Positions 11,767 through 22,855 of a stretch of DNA of 64,000 bases are shown here, piece after piece (within the stretch, counting starts at the first letter, position 1; each line of letters starts with the position of its first letter). Origin of the DNA: Primula veris (taxonomy: Eukaryota > Streptophyta > Magnoliopsida > Ericales > Primulaceae). The position numbers were made by a program, and so were the translations under genes. Location: the NCBI GenBank assembly GCA_963682055.1, contig OY821748.1:28670661-28734660 (forward strand). Reading direction: 5' to 3'. The notes below the pieces were generated by a model, which was not told the DNA's origin, searched no databases, and was given only the letters and a program-made list of their open reading frames with translations.

Positions 11767-14700
11767 TCACACATCAAACATGCCTAACTCTCGGCGAATA
11801 AAGCAAAATTGTTCCTCATTAAGGGGTTTTGTGAAAATATCGGCTAATTGCCTATCGGTTTTTATATATTCAAGTGTAATATCCCCTTTTTGAACATGAT
11901 CCCGTAAAAAGTGATGACGTAAATTGATATGTTTAGTGCGAGAGTGTTGGATCGGATTTTTCGAAAGATTTATTGCACTAGTATTATCACACAAAATAGG
12001 TACACTATCAAACGATAATTCAAAGTCGTTGAGTTGTTGACGCATCCAAAGGATTTGTGCGCAACAACTACCCGCGGCGACGTATTCCGCCTCCGCCGTG
12101 GAAAGCGCAACCGAGTTTTGTTTCTTGCTATGCCAAGAAACTAAGGCGTTTCCTAAAAAATGGCAAGTGCCACTAGTACTCTTTCTATCTAATCGACAAC
12201 CGGCAAAGTCGGCGTCGGAATAGCCAAGCAATTCAAAAGAAGTATCATGAGGATAAAACAATCCTAAATTGCAAGTACCTATAAGATATCTAAAAACGCG
12301 CTTAACGGCTATAACATGCGATTCTTTAGGGCAAGATTGATACCTAGCACACAAGCAAACACTAAACATGATATCGGGTCTACTTGCGGTTAAATATAAG
12401 AGGGATCCAATCATACCTCTATAGAGCTTTTGGTCCACGCTTTTACCCGATTCATCCTTGTCTAGTTTTGTTGCCGGACTCATCGGAGTTCCTAGCGGCT
12501 TTGCATCGCTCATGTTGAACCGTTTGAGCAAGTCCCTCGTGTATTTGGCTTGATTGACGAAAATTCCGTCCTTTGTTTGTTTGATTTGCAATCCAAGAAA
12601 GTATGTGAGTTCACCCATCATGCTCATCTCGAATTCACCTTGCATACACTTAGAAAACTCCTCGCACATGCGAGCATTAGTAGCACCGAAAATGATATCA
12701 TCAACATATATTTGAATTAAAAGCATATCTTTTCCATCCTTTTTAATAAAAAGAGTAGTGTCTAAAGTACCACGAGAAAAACCCTTTTTGATCAAAAATT
12801 TACTAAGTCTTTCATACCACGCCCGGGGTGCTTGTTTTAAACCATAAAGTGCTTTACGAAGTTTGTAAACATGATCGGGAAATGCGTGATTTTCAAAGCC
12901 GGGTGGTTGTTTTACATAAACTTCCTCATTTATAAAACCGTTCAAAAAGGCACTTTTAACATCCATTTGAAACAATTTAAAACGTTTAAAAAAAGCATAA
13001 GCAAGCAACATTCTAATGGCTTCTAGTCTAGCTACGGGTGCGTAAGTTTCATCGAAATCGATGCCTTCTTCTTGGTTATACCCTTGAGCTACTAGTCTAG
13101 CCTTATTTCTAATGACTACCCCGGATTCATCCATCTTATTACGAAATATCCATTTCGTACCTATAATGGTTTTCTCACGCGGTCTAGGTACTAATGTCCA
13201 TACGTTGCTACGCTCGAATTGATTTAATTCGTCATGCATAGCTAATACCCAACTCTCATCGAGTTCCGCTTCATGAATGTTCTTGGGTTCTAATTGAGAC
13301 AAGAATGCAAAATGATTAACTATATTTCTTAATGATGAACGTGTATGCACTCTTTCTCCCGGGTTACCCAAAATTAAATCTTGCGGATGGTGATTGGCAA
13401 AACGCCATTCTTGAGGCAAATCCTCATGAATATGTACGCTAGATTCTAAGTCCTTTTGAAGTCTCTCTATAGTGACTTCTTCATCAACGGGTTCAACCTC
13501 TATGCTAGGCGTTGACTCTAAGCTAGATGTAACATGATTCGAAGAAGATGCTTTATGAAAAATATCATCATTAATATTATGAACAATTAAAGGCTTATCA
13601 ATCGTCGGCAAATTCTCATCAAACGAGACATGTACCGACTCTTCCACCAATAAAGTTCTTTTATTAAAAATACGATAAGCTTTACTCGATATAGCATATC
13701 CAACGAAAATTCCTTCGTCGGACTTAGCATCGAATTTTCCTAGATTATCCTTACCATTATTATGAACATAGCATTTACAACCAAATGCACGTAAATGAGA
13801 AATATTGGGCTTTCGCTCATTCCATAATTCGTAAGGTGTCTTTTTTAATATGGGCCTAATTAAGGCTCTATTTAAAATATAACAAGCGGAATTTACGGCT
13901 TCGGCCCAAAAATACTTTGGCAAATTATTTTCGCAAAGCATGGTCCGTGCCATTTCCTCTAGGGTTCTATTCTTTCTCTCTACTACCCCATTTTGTTGGG
14001 GCGTACGAGGAGCCGAAAAATTATGATCAATACCATTTTCATCACAATAAGTTTGAAATGGAGTATTCTCAAATTCCTTACCATGGTCGGTTCGGATACT
14101 TTTGATCATATAACCCTTTCGTGTTTGGAGCTTTTTGCAAATAATAGAGAATTCTCTAAATGCTTCATGCTTATGAGTTAAAAACAACACCCAAGTAAAA
14201 CGACTAAAATCGTCAACCATGACGAAGGCATATGCACGCCCGCCAAGACTAAGTGTCCGGGAGGGGCCAACTAAGTCCATATGAATGAGCTCCAAACAAC
14301 GAGTAGTAGAAATAATATTTTTAGACTTAAAAGAAATCTTTGTTTGTTTGCCTAATTGGCAAGCGTGACAAAGTTTGTCCTTTATATAAGGAGCTTTTGG
14401 TAAACCGATTACCAAATCTTTACTAGAAAGTTTAGCAAGTAAATCAAGACTTGCATGACCAAGTCGTCTATGCCACAACCAACCATTGTCGTTGTTAGTA
14501 ACAAGACACTTAACTTCATTTTCCACCGAACTATTCAAATCAATCATATAGACATTATTTTGTCTTTGACCCATGAGAATAGTTTTATTATTTGAAATAC
14601 AATGAATGATGCAATGAGATTTTTCAAAAATGACTTTGTGACCCAAATCGCAAAGTTGACTTATACTAAGCAAGTTGTGTTTAAGACCATCCACAAGCAA

Positions 14701-14895
14701 TACATTATCGATAACAACATTAGATGGTTTAGAGATACTACCAATACCGATAATTTTGCCCTTGCTATTATCTCCGAAGGTCACAAAACCTCCGTCTTTA
14801 GGTGCAAGAGTGGTGAATTTTGTTTTGTCTCCCGTCATATGTCTTGAGCATCCACTATCCAAGAACCACTTGTCCTCGTTGATTTTTGACCTCAA
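11767..14895 (-). CDS. Copia pol: protease, integrase, reverse transcriptase, RNase H
   Basis: About 1040 open residues. In order: aspartic protease ([10 protein letters not shown], active-site D13-S-G near the fragment start); the pre-integrase HHCC motif ([10 protein letters not shown] with CHACQLG); the integrase core with its DDE residues in [20 protein letters not shown] and [10 protein letters not shown]; reverse transcriptase with YVDD; RNase H motifs (YSDADFAGC and [10 protein letters not shown]). The real start is unclear. The frame opens from a TTG, and upstream gag is in another frame, so pol would be made by recoding or the element has a frameshift. All catalytic motifs look intact. 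Confidence 0.95.
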   Translation of the reverse strand: MRSKINEDKWFLDSGCSRHMTGDKTKFTTLAPKDGGFVTFGDNSKGKIIGIGSISKPSNVVIDNVLLVDGLKHNLLSISQLCDLGHKVIFEKSHCIIHCISNNKTILMGQRQNNVYMIDLNSSVENEVKCLVTNNDNGWLWHRRLGHASLDLLAKLSSKDLVIGLPKAPYIKDKLCHACQLGKQTKISFKSKNIISTTRCLELIHMDLVGPSRTLSLGGRAYAFVMVDDFSRFTWVLFLTHKHEAFREFSIICKKLQTRKGYMIKSIRTDHGKEFENTPFQTYCDENGIDHNFSAPRTPQQNGVVERKNRTLEEMARTMLCENNLPKYFWAEAVNSACYILNRALIRPILKKTPYELWNERKPNISHLRAFGCKCYVHNNGKDNLGKFDAKSDEGIFVGYAISSKAYRIFNKRTLLVEESVHVSFDENLPTIDKPLIVHNINDDIFHKASSSNHVTSSLESTPSIEVEPVDEEVTIERLQKDLESSVHIHEDLPQEWRFANHHPQDLILGNPGERVHTRSSLRNIVNHFAFLSQLEPKNIHEAELDESWVLAMHDELNQFERSNVWTLVPRPREKTIIGTKWIFRNKMDESGVVIRNKARLVAQGYNQEEGIDFDETYAPVARLEAIRMLLAYAFFKRFKLFQMDVKSAFLNGFINEEVYVKQPPGFENHAFPDHVYKLRKALYGLKQAPRAWYERLSKFLIKKGFSRGTLDTTLFIKKDGKDMLLIQIYVDDIIFGATNARMCEEFSKCMQGEFEMSMMGELTYFLGLQIKQTKDGIFVNQAKYTRDLLKRFNMSDAKPLGTPMSPATKLDKDESGKSVDQKLYRGMIGSLLYLTASRPDIMFSVCLCARYQSCPKESHVIAVKRVFRYLIGTCNLGLFYPHDTSFELLGYSDADFAGCRLDRKSTSGTCHFLGNALVSWHSKKQNSVALSTAEAEYVAAGSCCAQILWMRQQLNDFELSFDSVPILCDNTSAINLSKNPIQHSRTKHINLRHHFLRDHVQKGDITLEYIKTDRQLADIFTKPLNEEQFCFIRRELGMFDV

Positions 14896-14917
14896 GCATA
14901 CCTACAAGACAAAACGA

Positions 14918-15502
14918 TCATTGGTACCCTAATCCATTTTTGGGTCCTTGAGGGTTAGAGTCTCGACCCTTTGGAATCCAAACCAAATCATTTCTATTAA
15001 CCTTATACCTATTAGGGCAATATATGTAATCTTCATAGTGATCACTACGGTTGCAAGTAATACATTTTACATGCGATATAGGTTTAACAAAACGATTATA
15101 AACTAAGTTATTTTTATACGAGTTGTTTTTATGAGAGTGATTTGGTTGTCTACTTTCATTTTTAGCCGTTTGTTTGGTGAATAGGTTTTTATGCTTAGCC
15201 GTTAAGAGTGGGTTGTAACCTACACCGGTTTTATCATACGCGCCTTGTTGAGAAGCTAATATAATACTTAGCATTTTACTACCTTTAGTGAACTTAGAGA
15301 GAGTAAGTTCGGCGCTATCCGCCTTAAGTTTACATGACTTAAGGTCATCAACTAACTTATCATTTTCTAGGGTGAGTTCGGCATTTTTAGTTGTGAGTGA
15401 GTCATTTTTCATAGCTAAATTTTCAAGTTCGTCTTGTAGAGTAATTAGCAATTTTCTAAAAGATTTGTTCTTACCTCTAGCTTTTTCTAAAGACTCTAAC
15501 AC
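14918..15502 (-). CDS. Copia gag C-terminal segment, separated by a stop codon
   Basis: This open stretch is in the same frame as gag (15518-16609), divided from it by a single TGA at 15518-15520. It encodes a charged, Leu-rich probable coiled coil (LITLQDELENLAMKNDSL) followed by a degenerate Cys/His motif (CITCNRSDHYEDYIYC). In SIRE-type elements a similar region belongs to the gag-pol polyprotein. Its 3' end (about 14918) is out of frame with pol. Confidence 0.7.
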   Translation of the reverse strand: MLESLEKARGKNKSFRKLLITLQDELENLAMKNDSLTTKNAELTLENDKLVDDLKSCKLKADSAELTLSKFTKGSKMLSIILASQQGAYDKTGVGYNPLLTAKHKNLFTKQTAKNESRQPNHSHKNNSYKNNLVYNRFVKPISHVKCITCNRSDHYEDYIYCPNRYKVNRNDLVWIPKGRDSNPQGPKNGLGYQ

Positions 15503-15517
15503 ATCATTAATATCAAG

Positions 15518-16609
15518 TCAATCATCACTAGAAATAGAGGAGTTAGAGGAGTGATAGCTTACATCCTCGGTATCATCGTCTCTAGCCATGAGACATAGAT
15601 TTGCGACTTCTTCATTGTCGCTATCGGAGCTATCATCATCGCTCCCCCATGCGGCCAAGAATGCCTTCTTGTTTTCCTTTTTCTTTACGAACTTGTCCTT
15701 TTTCTTCAAGGGACATTCGTTTTGCATATGGCCGGGTTTGTGACATTTGTAGCAAATGATTTCGTCCTTTTTGCTAGATTTTTCGGAAGTCTCTTCCTTA
15801 TATTCCTTTTTCCGAAATCGTTGTCCACCCTTCTTTTTCCAACTTAGGAATTTGTTGTAGCGTTTGGCAAAGAGAGCCATCTCATCATCCTCACTAGATG
15901 AATCATTTTCGCTATCGTCATTTGTTGTGCATTTGAAGGCAATGCCTTTCTTCTTTTTCGAGTCATCCTCATGCTTTCGAGTCGTCATGTCGAGTTCATG
16001 AGTGCTTAGGGATCCAATGAGGTTGTCGAGAGAGAGAGTGTTCATGTCCTTGGCCTCTTGTATGGCCGTCACTTTCGATTCCCACTTCCTTGGAAGACTT
16101 CGAAGGATTTTCGTCACCATCTCCTTGCTAGAGTATACCTTTTCAAGTCTTTTAAGATCATTAGTAATCTTAGTAAAACGAGTGTACATAGAAGCAATAG
16201 ACTCGTCATCATCGACTTTAAATAATTCATAATCATGAATAAGCATGCTAATTTTAGAGTCCTTAACTTGACTAGTTCCTTCGTGCATAATAGCTAGCTT
16301 ATCCCACATTTGCTTAGCGGTGTCACAACCGGAAATCTTATCATATTCACTAGGCGAGAGCGCACAAGTGATAGAAGTCATAGCCCTACAATTTAGGGAA
16401 AATGCGAGGCGTTCATCGGTGTCTAGTTCCTCTACAAGTTTATCTTCGCCATTTCTCCTAGGCGTTCTATAGCCTTTACTGATACTTATCCATTGGTCTA
16501 TTTCAAAACCACAAAGGAAATTTTTCATAACGTCTCTCCAATAGGGATAGTTAGTACCGTCAAAGAATGGTGGCCTAGTTATGGATTTAGAGTCGGCGTA
16601 TGAAGACAT
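15518..16609 (-). CDS. Copia gag
   Basis: 363 residues from the ATG at 16609. The N-terminal half is the UBN2/retrotransposon gag region (MWDKLAIMHEGTSQVKDSKI). Then comes a Lys-rich segment with a CCHC zinc knuckle, CYKCHKPGHMQNEC, that binds RNA in the particle. The C terminus is acidic and Ser/Asp-rich (GSDDDSSDSDNEE). It starts about 65 bp downstream of the 5' LTR, as usual. Confidence 0.93.
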   Translation of the reverse strand: MSSYADSKSITRPPFFDGTNYPYWRDVMKNFLCGFEIDQWISISKGYRTPRRNGEDKLVEELDTDERLAFSLNCRAMTSITCALSPSEYDKISGCDTAKQMWDKLAIMHEGTSQVKDSKISMLIHDYELFKVDDDESIASMYTRFTKITNDLKRLEKVYSSKEMVTKILRSLPRKWESKVTAIQEAKDMNTLSLDNLIGSLSTHELDMTTRKHEDDSKKKKGIAFKCTTNDDSENDSSSEDDEMALFAKRYNKFLSWKKKGGQRFRKKEYKEETSEKSSKKDEIICYKCHKPGHMQNECPLKKKDKFVKKKENKKAFLAAWGSDDDSSDSDNEEVANLCLMARDDDTEDVSYHSSNSSISSDD

Positions 16610-16660
16610 AGTGGATCTTTAAACTATAAAATCGTTAGATTTTTATGAATAGAATAGCTA

Positions 16661-16672
16661 AGCTCTGATACC
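16661..16672 (-). other. Primer-binding site (initiator Met tRNA)
   Basis: On the minus strand TGGTATCAGAGC lies two bases from the 5' LTR. It is complementary to the 3' end of plant initiator methionine tRNA, the usual Copia primer. Confidence 0.95.
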
Positions 16673-16674
16673 AA

Positions 16675-17854
16675 TTGTTGGTCCGTAGGAGTCTAAACCT
16701 TAGAGGGGGGGTGAATAAGGTTTTGTACGTTTTTCGCGGAATGAAATCTATGGGTTATTAACTAGGTTAATGTGTGATATTTATAACAAAAAATCTTTCG
16801 TTAACTAATTATTGCTAGATAAATCTAAGCAAGCAATAAATGTAAGCGATAAATAAATACGAAAAGTAAGAGTTAAGGGAAAGAAATAACGCAAGATTTA
16901 TAGAGGTTCGGCAAACCGCGCCTACGTCCTCTCCTCGGTATTTTCACTACCGAGTGTTTCACTAAAATCTTCGTTTCAAGGTTACACCTTAACGAGCTTA
17001 ATCAACCGATTACGCTCCCCCTCACTATATGAGTATCCCGAATAAATGACCTAGAGCTTTTAAGCTACACTTGCTTAAAAGCCTCTACCCAATTCACTCG
17101 CTCACAAATGAGTTTATAAAATTACTCTTTTACAAATTTGATCACTCACTAACAAATAATATCTCGAAGTTTATAGAATTACAAGAATAATACTTCCGAG
17201 AATATTTAATAATACAAGTGAGATAGAAGTAGTATAAGCTTGAAGGATTTCTTAGTAAGAATTGCTTAAAAGTTGTGAATGCTTGAGTTTCTTCTTCAAA
17301 GAGATTGGGAGCCTTTTTGTAGGGAGAAGAAGTCTAGCATTTAATTTCAGACCGTTGCTGGTTGTTGGTAGAATTGAATGCTGGTTCATGCAGTGGTTCG
17401 CCCAATTTTCAGGAAAAGCTTAAAAGCTGGATTTTGAAATTCTACAGAAACGATCGGTCGTTTCTGTAAAACGATCGGTCGTTTTTGATCTGTGTTCACT
17501 GGAAGAATTTCTTCCTAAAACGATCGGTCGTTTCTGGGATTTCGATCGGTCGTTTTTGCAATGGGTTCTCTGGAAGAATTTCTTCATACAATGATCGATC
17601 GTTTATAGCCTATGATCAATCGTTTTTGTTCTGAGCAAGTTTCGGTTTTCTCGACAATCTTTGAAACTCCGTAACTAACTTGTTTCACATCCGATTTTGG
17701 TTCCGCTTGAACCATTGGCTTCGTAATTACGCATTCTATCATTTAAACCCTTTAACACACTCGATAAATGATTAGTATACAAAACGAGCTTTTATCATGT
17801 TTTACAAATATTGTTATCATCAAAATAATCGATTAGAAGATACTACGTTCAACA
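16675..17854 (-). repeat. 5' LTR of the Copia element
   Basis: 1180 bp. It matches 8299-9477 apart from about five substitutions and a 1-bp indel in the first GG run. It carries the CGATCGGTCG palindromes upstream of the TATA box on the transcribed strand. Confidence 0.95.
16896..16902 (-). promoter_or_regulatory. TATA box of the Copia 5' LTR
   Basis: CTATAAATC on the minus strand, about 950 bp into the LTR, leaving about 220 bp for R and U5. The equivalent TATAAAT occurs in the related solo LTR at 29047-29053. Confidence 0.6.
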
Positions 17855-19387
17855 ATTCTCATCAGCCTGGCCACTACATTTTTTTTGTTCTTGGAATAAT
17901 AAATCAAAGGCATAGTGTGTGATATACGACCTAAGATTTATAAACAGAGGTGTTCGTTCAGAATGTGGAAAATAAGACTTGCATTTATCCAACTTCATCT
18001 TAATATCCTCAAACTGTTTTTCTAGAATTCTATTGACCTCTACCCAAACGGTTTCAAGCGTGCCAGTATTTGTGGAAAGGGATCTTTTCAGCTTAGCATG
18101 TTGTTGTTCGGCTCGATTGCTAGTTCTGTTACCTAGATGTGTTGTGTGGTTGGTATAGCATGCAATAAACTTTTCAGCATAATCATTTAAAAGCTTGTCT
18201 ACATACTTAATCACAGCAGGGTACGATTTGTAAGAGGAATTGAAATTAGTTCGGTTATGATTGTACTCCTCTATCGACTCAGAATCAACCAATAAACCCC
18301 AATCATCTAAAAACATTTGCCACTCCTCCTCAGGGATCTTTTTACGGCAGTTTTTCAAAACATTTTTTGCAATATGAAAAGTGCACAAAATATGATGCGA
18401 ATCGGGAAAAACAACGGATAAAGCATTTGATAAGGCCATTTCCCTGTTGGTTACAAACACCCTAGGTAGTATACACCCCTCCAATGTAACTTTAAATTTT
18501 TCCAATGCCCATATATAACTTTCCTTTGTCTCGTCACTCATGAAAACAAAACCTAAACAATATGTTTGGTTCGTTGATGTCATTCCTACGACTTCTAGAA
18601 ATGACATATTAAAACGGTTTGTCCTATATGTACAATCCATTAACAAGACATCAGGAAAAGCTTTGAACATCCTTATAGAATCGGGGTGTGCAAAAAAGAA
18701 GTTCTCAAGGCAATGGGTTGATGGGTTCATATTATAGTAGAATGTGTAGCGATGGCTATCCAACAAATTAAACAGTTCCTGTATCGGGTTTCTACCATCT
18801 CGTTCTTTAAATTTCAGTCCGGCCAAAAAATTATGTATCGTTTTAGTGTTTGATACATTGTCAAGATTTCGATTTTTTATGGCCTCTAATATTGCACCAA
18901 CTTTAAAACTACTTTGCCTTAAAGTTTTAACAATTTCTTTTTCATCTTGGGTTAAACGAGCACGTCGTGCTTGCCCTTGGAGGTAAGTTGGAGGTGGGTG
19001 GTTATGTTGTCCATTTTCTACGTGACACATCCATTCACCATTAACTACGTAACCTTTAATGAAAAATGGACAATCTTTTTTCTTTGTACCTGAATTTACG
19101 GAAGATGGTTTCTTTTTTTTGTAAACCCCTGATTTATCACACACAATATCAACATACGGTGTTCTGCTCCCATCACCCCCTCCAGACCTACGAATCGTAA
19201 GGATGAAACCCCAATTCCCAACCACATCAGCAAGATCAGCAAGCATTTCATCCCTTGTATCCCAAGTCAATTCATCAACTTCAAAGTACTCTGAATAATC
19301 AGTTAGCTCATCGTTTGAGCCACTGGATGAATTCGCATTGTTGTTGTTATTCCATTGGTTGTTGTCATAACCATAGTTGTAATTCAT
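17855..19387 (-). pseudogene. MULE transposase N-terminal and catalytic part
   Basis: 511 native residues from the ATG at 19387 up to the Copia junction; the next codons come from the LTR and end at once. An Asn-rich leader is followed by a FAR1/WRKY-GCM1-like zinc-binding region (about residues 40-130, with C83, C106, H128, H130). The MULE transposase domain (about 245-345) holds the first catalytic Asp in LLMDCTYRTNRF (D251). The second conserved Asp, normally in a V-T-D-R-E motif, is Asn here (VTNRE, N314, codon 18446-18448). The frame stays open through the catalytic core. The gene resumes at 8293. It probably became non-functional through the D-to-N change, the insertion, or both. Confidence 0.92.
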
Positions 19388-19520
19388 TTTCGAAAAGTGG
19401 TTGTTTATATATTTTATTGGGGAGAAATGAGGATTTTTTTAGAGATTTTCGAAATGTGTTTGTGTTTGATTTTATGGTTTGTTAGAATTAGCAAAATGGA
19501 GTCATATTTATAGTGTTAAT

Positions 19521-19919
19521 TTACACTACAAACCGTAGATTACTTTTATGGTTTGTAGTGAATTTTTGGTGTAGTCATTTCCAAACTTTAATAATGCATT
19601 GAGTAGTCATTTTCGGATAGGGTTGTCAAATCATAATAATTCAAAAGTGATAAGGTGTTGTCGGATTTATTTTGATAGATATGGTATCCAATGTCATTTA
19701 CACTACAAACCGTAGATTACTTTTACGGTTTGTAGTGTTTTTTTTGGTGTAGTCATTTTCAAACTTTAATAATGCATTGAGTAGTTATTTTCGGATAGGG
19801 TTGTCAAATCATAATAATTCAAAAGTGATAAGGTCTTGTCGGAATTATTTTGATAGATATGGTATCCAATGTCATTTACACTACAAAACGTAGATTATTT
19901 TTACGGTTTGTAGTTTTTT
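19521..19919. repeat. 177-178 bp tandem repeat upstream of the transposase
   Basis: Two full units (19521-19697 and 19698-19875) and a partial third (19876-19919). Each begins TTACACTACAAACCGTAGA and includes the inverted CCGTAGATT...ACGG motif. They lie directly upstream of the transposase ATG, in its probable promoter. Confidence 0.85.
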
Positions 19920-20102
19920 TTTTTTTTATGTTATTAACGGTGATTCAGTGCAAAAAGTACATTTGTAAAATGACGCTGCTTAAATCAGGGGTACAAACCG
20001 TACATTTATTTTACGGTTTGCACAGAATACATGCAAACCGTACATTTAATGTACGGTTTGTATGAAATCTGTACAAACCGTACATTAAATGTACGGTTTG
20101 TA
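19529..20102. repeat. Cluster of six inverted CGTAGATT/CGTACATT repeats
   Basis: Inverted repeats at about 19529-19560, 19704-19738, 19882-19915, 19993-20023, 20034-20062 and 20071-20101. The first three are CAAACCGTAGATT...ACGGTTTG variants; the last three use CGTACATT. The last is nearly perfect (CAAACCGTACATTAAATGTA continuing symmetrically). They resemble the palindromes at both MULE ends. Confidence 0.8.
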
Positions 20103-20118
20103 TGTATATTTCAGAATA

Positions 20119-20339
20119 TTTAGGGTTTAGGATTTAGGGTTTAGGGTTTGTAATTTGTAATTTAGGGTTTAGGGTTTAGGATTTAGGGTTTAGGGTTTGT
20201 AATTTAGGGTTTAAGGTTTAGGGTTTGTAATTTTGGGTTTAGGGTTTAGGGTTTAGGATTTGTAATTTAGGGTTTAGGGTTTAGGGTTTGGAATTTGGGT
20301 ATATGGTTTGTAATTTAGGGGTTTAGGGTTTAGGGTTAG
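20119..20339. repeat. Telomere-like TTTAGGG interstitial repeat
   Basis: Degenerate array of TTTAGGG, the plant telomere unit, broken by TTTGTAAT spacers. It lies between the transposase promoter region and the 3' end of the PMD gene. Confidence 0.85.
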
Positions 20340-20603
20340 TAAAATCTCAATATTGGTCCTATCAATTAAAATACAGAATATTTTTTAGAAACATACAAAT
20401 CAAACATACGACTCAAATTAAACTTACGAATTTATAATATTCCAACTCAGCTAAGAATAAAACTTACAAATCAAACATAGAAATCAAATACAAAAAACAC
20501 AAATGTGTATTTATTTATTTTTGTAACGACTAAATGATTTAAAGTTGGACGTAGGGAGCATCTTTCCGGCCGATGTTAATCTATCCGATGACGGCTCAGC
20601 GGA

Positions 20604-22837
20604 CTATTCGATTTCGTTTAGCTCCGTACGCCGTCTCTGTCGATGCTGCGATTCTGGATACGGAGCACGCTCGTGGGATGTAAGTGCTAATCCGCGACTC
20701 CAACTGTCGGTTGAATTCTGACTATGATAATCGAACGGAACATCATCCTGAACGTACTCCGACCCAGCAAAAGAAGCACGACGACCATGACCGCTTGAAC
20801 TCGGACCCGGACCCTGATCTGTAGTCGGGGGTCGACCTCCAGTCGATCTTCTACCCCGGCTACGCCCGTCGCTACTAGATTCGCCTTCCCCTCTGCCTCT
20901 TTCGTCGGGACGCCGACAACTTGAAGCCCTAGTGTAAGTTGTTGGGTCGTAACGTAGGTCGTCATCACCATCGTCATCGTCGTCGTCATCGTCATCCTCC
21001 GCATCCGACTGTTCATCAGCTGACCCATACGGATTCATTCCCATTTCAGCGAAGTCCTTTCGTAGTAAGTCCACTTCCGTTTTCATTTTTGCCCGTTTGA
21101 ACGATTTGAAATTGCGGCGCAATACCGCTTTCTGAAGAAAAAAAAACCAATAAAAAACGTTTTATAAGTATTGAAATATACAAACAGAAAAATAACAATA
21201 AAATATTAATGAACTTTAATTAGTTGTTACCATTTTATTGAACAACCCCGTATGCTCCCGGAAACCGTGAGATGGCGGGGCAAGTTCAGGTGGGTTTATA
21301 AAGATGCGGGTCCTCTCTCTATACCATCTCATGTAATCCGGTGACGTCCCCGTGCCCAATCGTCGTTAATAAGACGGGTGTGGCGGTCATTCCACATGGC
21401 TATAAACCCTCCACAAAGTAAAGGCCAGTCGTGTTTTTGCCCAATCCCATATCTTCTATCCTTGTCGTGACCCTGTCTGGGTTTCCAAATATATGTAGGG
21501 ATCCCCTGCACAAAACCGAACTGTCTCATGAACCTGTCCGCGGGGTGGTACTCAATCTTCTCATTACAAATGAGAGGCACAAAACAATGCCACATATAAC
21601 GGCCCCGCATGCAGTATTCCGGATACTGATTGAGATTCCCGTAAGGTTGCCACACTATCTGTAATCAGCAAAATTAGAATATATAAACAATGGTTTAAAA
21701 ATACTAGTAATAAATTCTGCGAACATAAGACCAATGCAAACATATACAAAGTTAAAATTTACCTGTTCAGGCGACATATTGTCAAACTGGTCACGTATGT
21801 GGACCACATTATGTCCGTAGACATATGGCGTAAGGTTAGTTTGCCTCCACATCTTCCATCTGTAATATACAAACAAAACCCGATAAACAATAAATATAAC
21901 CGGCAGCTAAGTAAATGATAGATGACACAATAATATAAAAACGCAAATCCAATACAAAAACTAAATAAATATCATACCTGTAACCGAGGGGGAACCTAGG
22001 CCAGCCCTCAGGTGGCTCGATATCTTCCGGCAGCTCTTCACATGGTCTAACCGGCAGTAGTCTGGTAATTGCCCACATATCCAGAAACATCACCGCCCCG
22101 CTTACTCCGCTTGTCTTACAACGTACCACCCTGCATAGATTAGCCTCTAACCAGGCCAGAAGAGCTGATCCCCAACTATACTCAGCACATGTGTCAAAAT
22201 CCTCCAGAAATGGCAGAGGCCATAGTGGAATCTGATCACTGCTCTTATCCAAAAACACATGTGCCCCCAGTAATAATAGCATGGCAGCCCTAGACTGATA
22301 TAGCAAACGATCCTCAGTAGGGTTGGGGGGTAATTCACCGAAGGTGTGTAACATCCAATCAAGTCTAACTGTCAAACAGTGTGTATCGACCATATGGTCA
22401 GCAGGTCTAACACCCAACAAACTCTCAATCATATCCAACTTGCTCGCCTTGGTGTCATTCCGCTCCGACCGGGTAACAGCAAGACCATCAACCCTGAGAC
22501 CAAGCATAATCTCTACATCCTGTAAAGATATCCCCAACTCTCCACCGACAAAATGGAACGTGTGCGACTCATCACGCCACTTATCAACTAAGGCTGTAAC
22601 CAAGCCTCGGTCTACGGTATAATTACCTATAGTGTGGATACTGTAAAAACCAGCCCTAATCATATTTTGAACTACCCTTTCCGGCGTCGGTATCTGCCAA
22701 CTATAATTATAAACCCTAATCTTATTGGCATCTCCTCTACCCGCTTCTCTTCCAGCATCCCAAGTCTGATTAGAAATGTGACCGGTCTGTCGTAAAATGC
22801 CTAACCTGCCTTTAATATGTGGACCTGGGTCTGCCAT
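20604..22837 (-). pseudogene. Plant mobile domain (PMD) protein gene of the MULE
   Basis: Four exons on the minus strand: 22837-21978, 21859-21763, 21658-21231 and 21131-20604, all with GT-AG introns. The start MADPGP is typical of the family. The aminotransferase-like plant mobile domain spans exons 1-3 (motifs LLGVRPADHM, FLDKSSDQIPLWPLPFLEDF, YSWGSALLAWL, MWNDRHTRLI). The last exon encodes a basic coil, a long Asp run and an Arg/Ser-rich tail. The exon total is one base short of a multiple of three: a 1-bp loss near the C run at 21348-21351 shifts the frame between NDRHTRLIND and SPDYMRWYR. Restoring it would give about 637 residues. Host relatives (MAIL1/MAIN) act in silencing; the role in MULEs is unknown. 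Confidence 0.85.
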
Positions 22838-22855
22838 CCTAACTATGATAACCAA

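Larger units (their letters stand above)
8299..17854 (-). mobile_element. Young Sirevirus-type Copia LTR retrotransposon
   Basis: A 9.56 kb element with LTRs at 8299-9477 and 16675-17854, TG...CA ends, and a 5-bp target duplication ATTCT (8294-8298 and 17855-17859). Read 5' to 3' on the minus strand it has the 5' LTR, initiator-Met tRNA primer site, gag, protease-integrase-RT-RNase H, an extra ORF, polypurine tract and 3' LTR. By eye the LTRs differ by five substitutions and one 1-bp indel in about 1180 bp. The Copia order of domains plus an extra 3' ORF fits the Sirevirus (SIRE/Maximus) lineage. It interrupts the MULE transposase within the SWIM zinc finger. Confidence 0.95.

Noticed and set aside
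20687..21028. 113-codon minus-strand ORF rich in Met/Thr/Val
   Set aside because: Alternative frame of the acidic last exon of the PMD gene.
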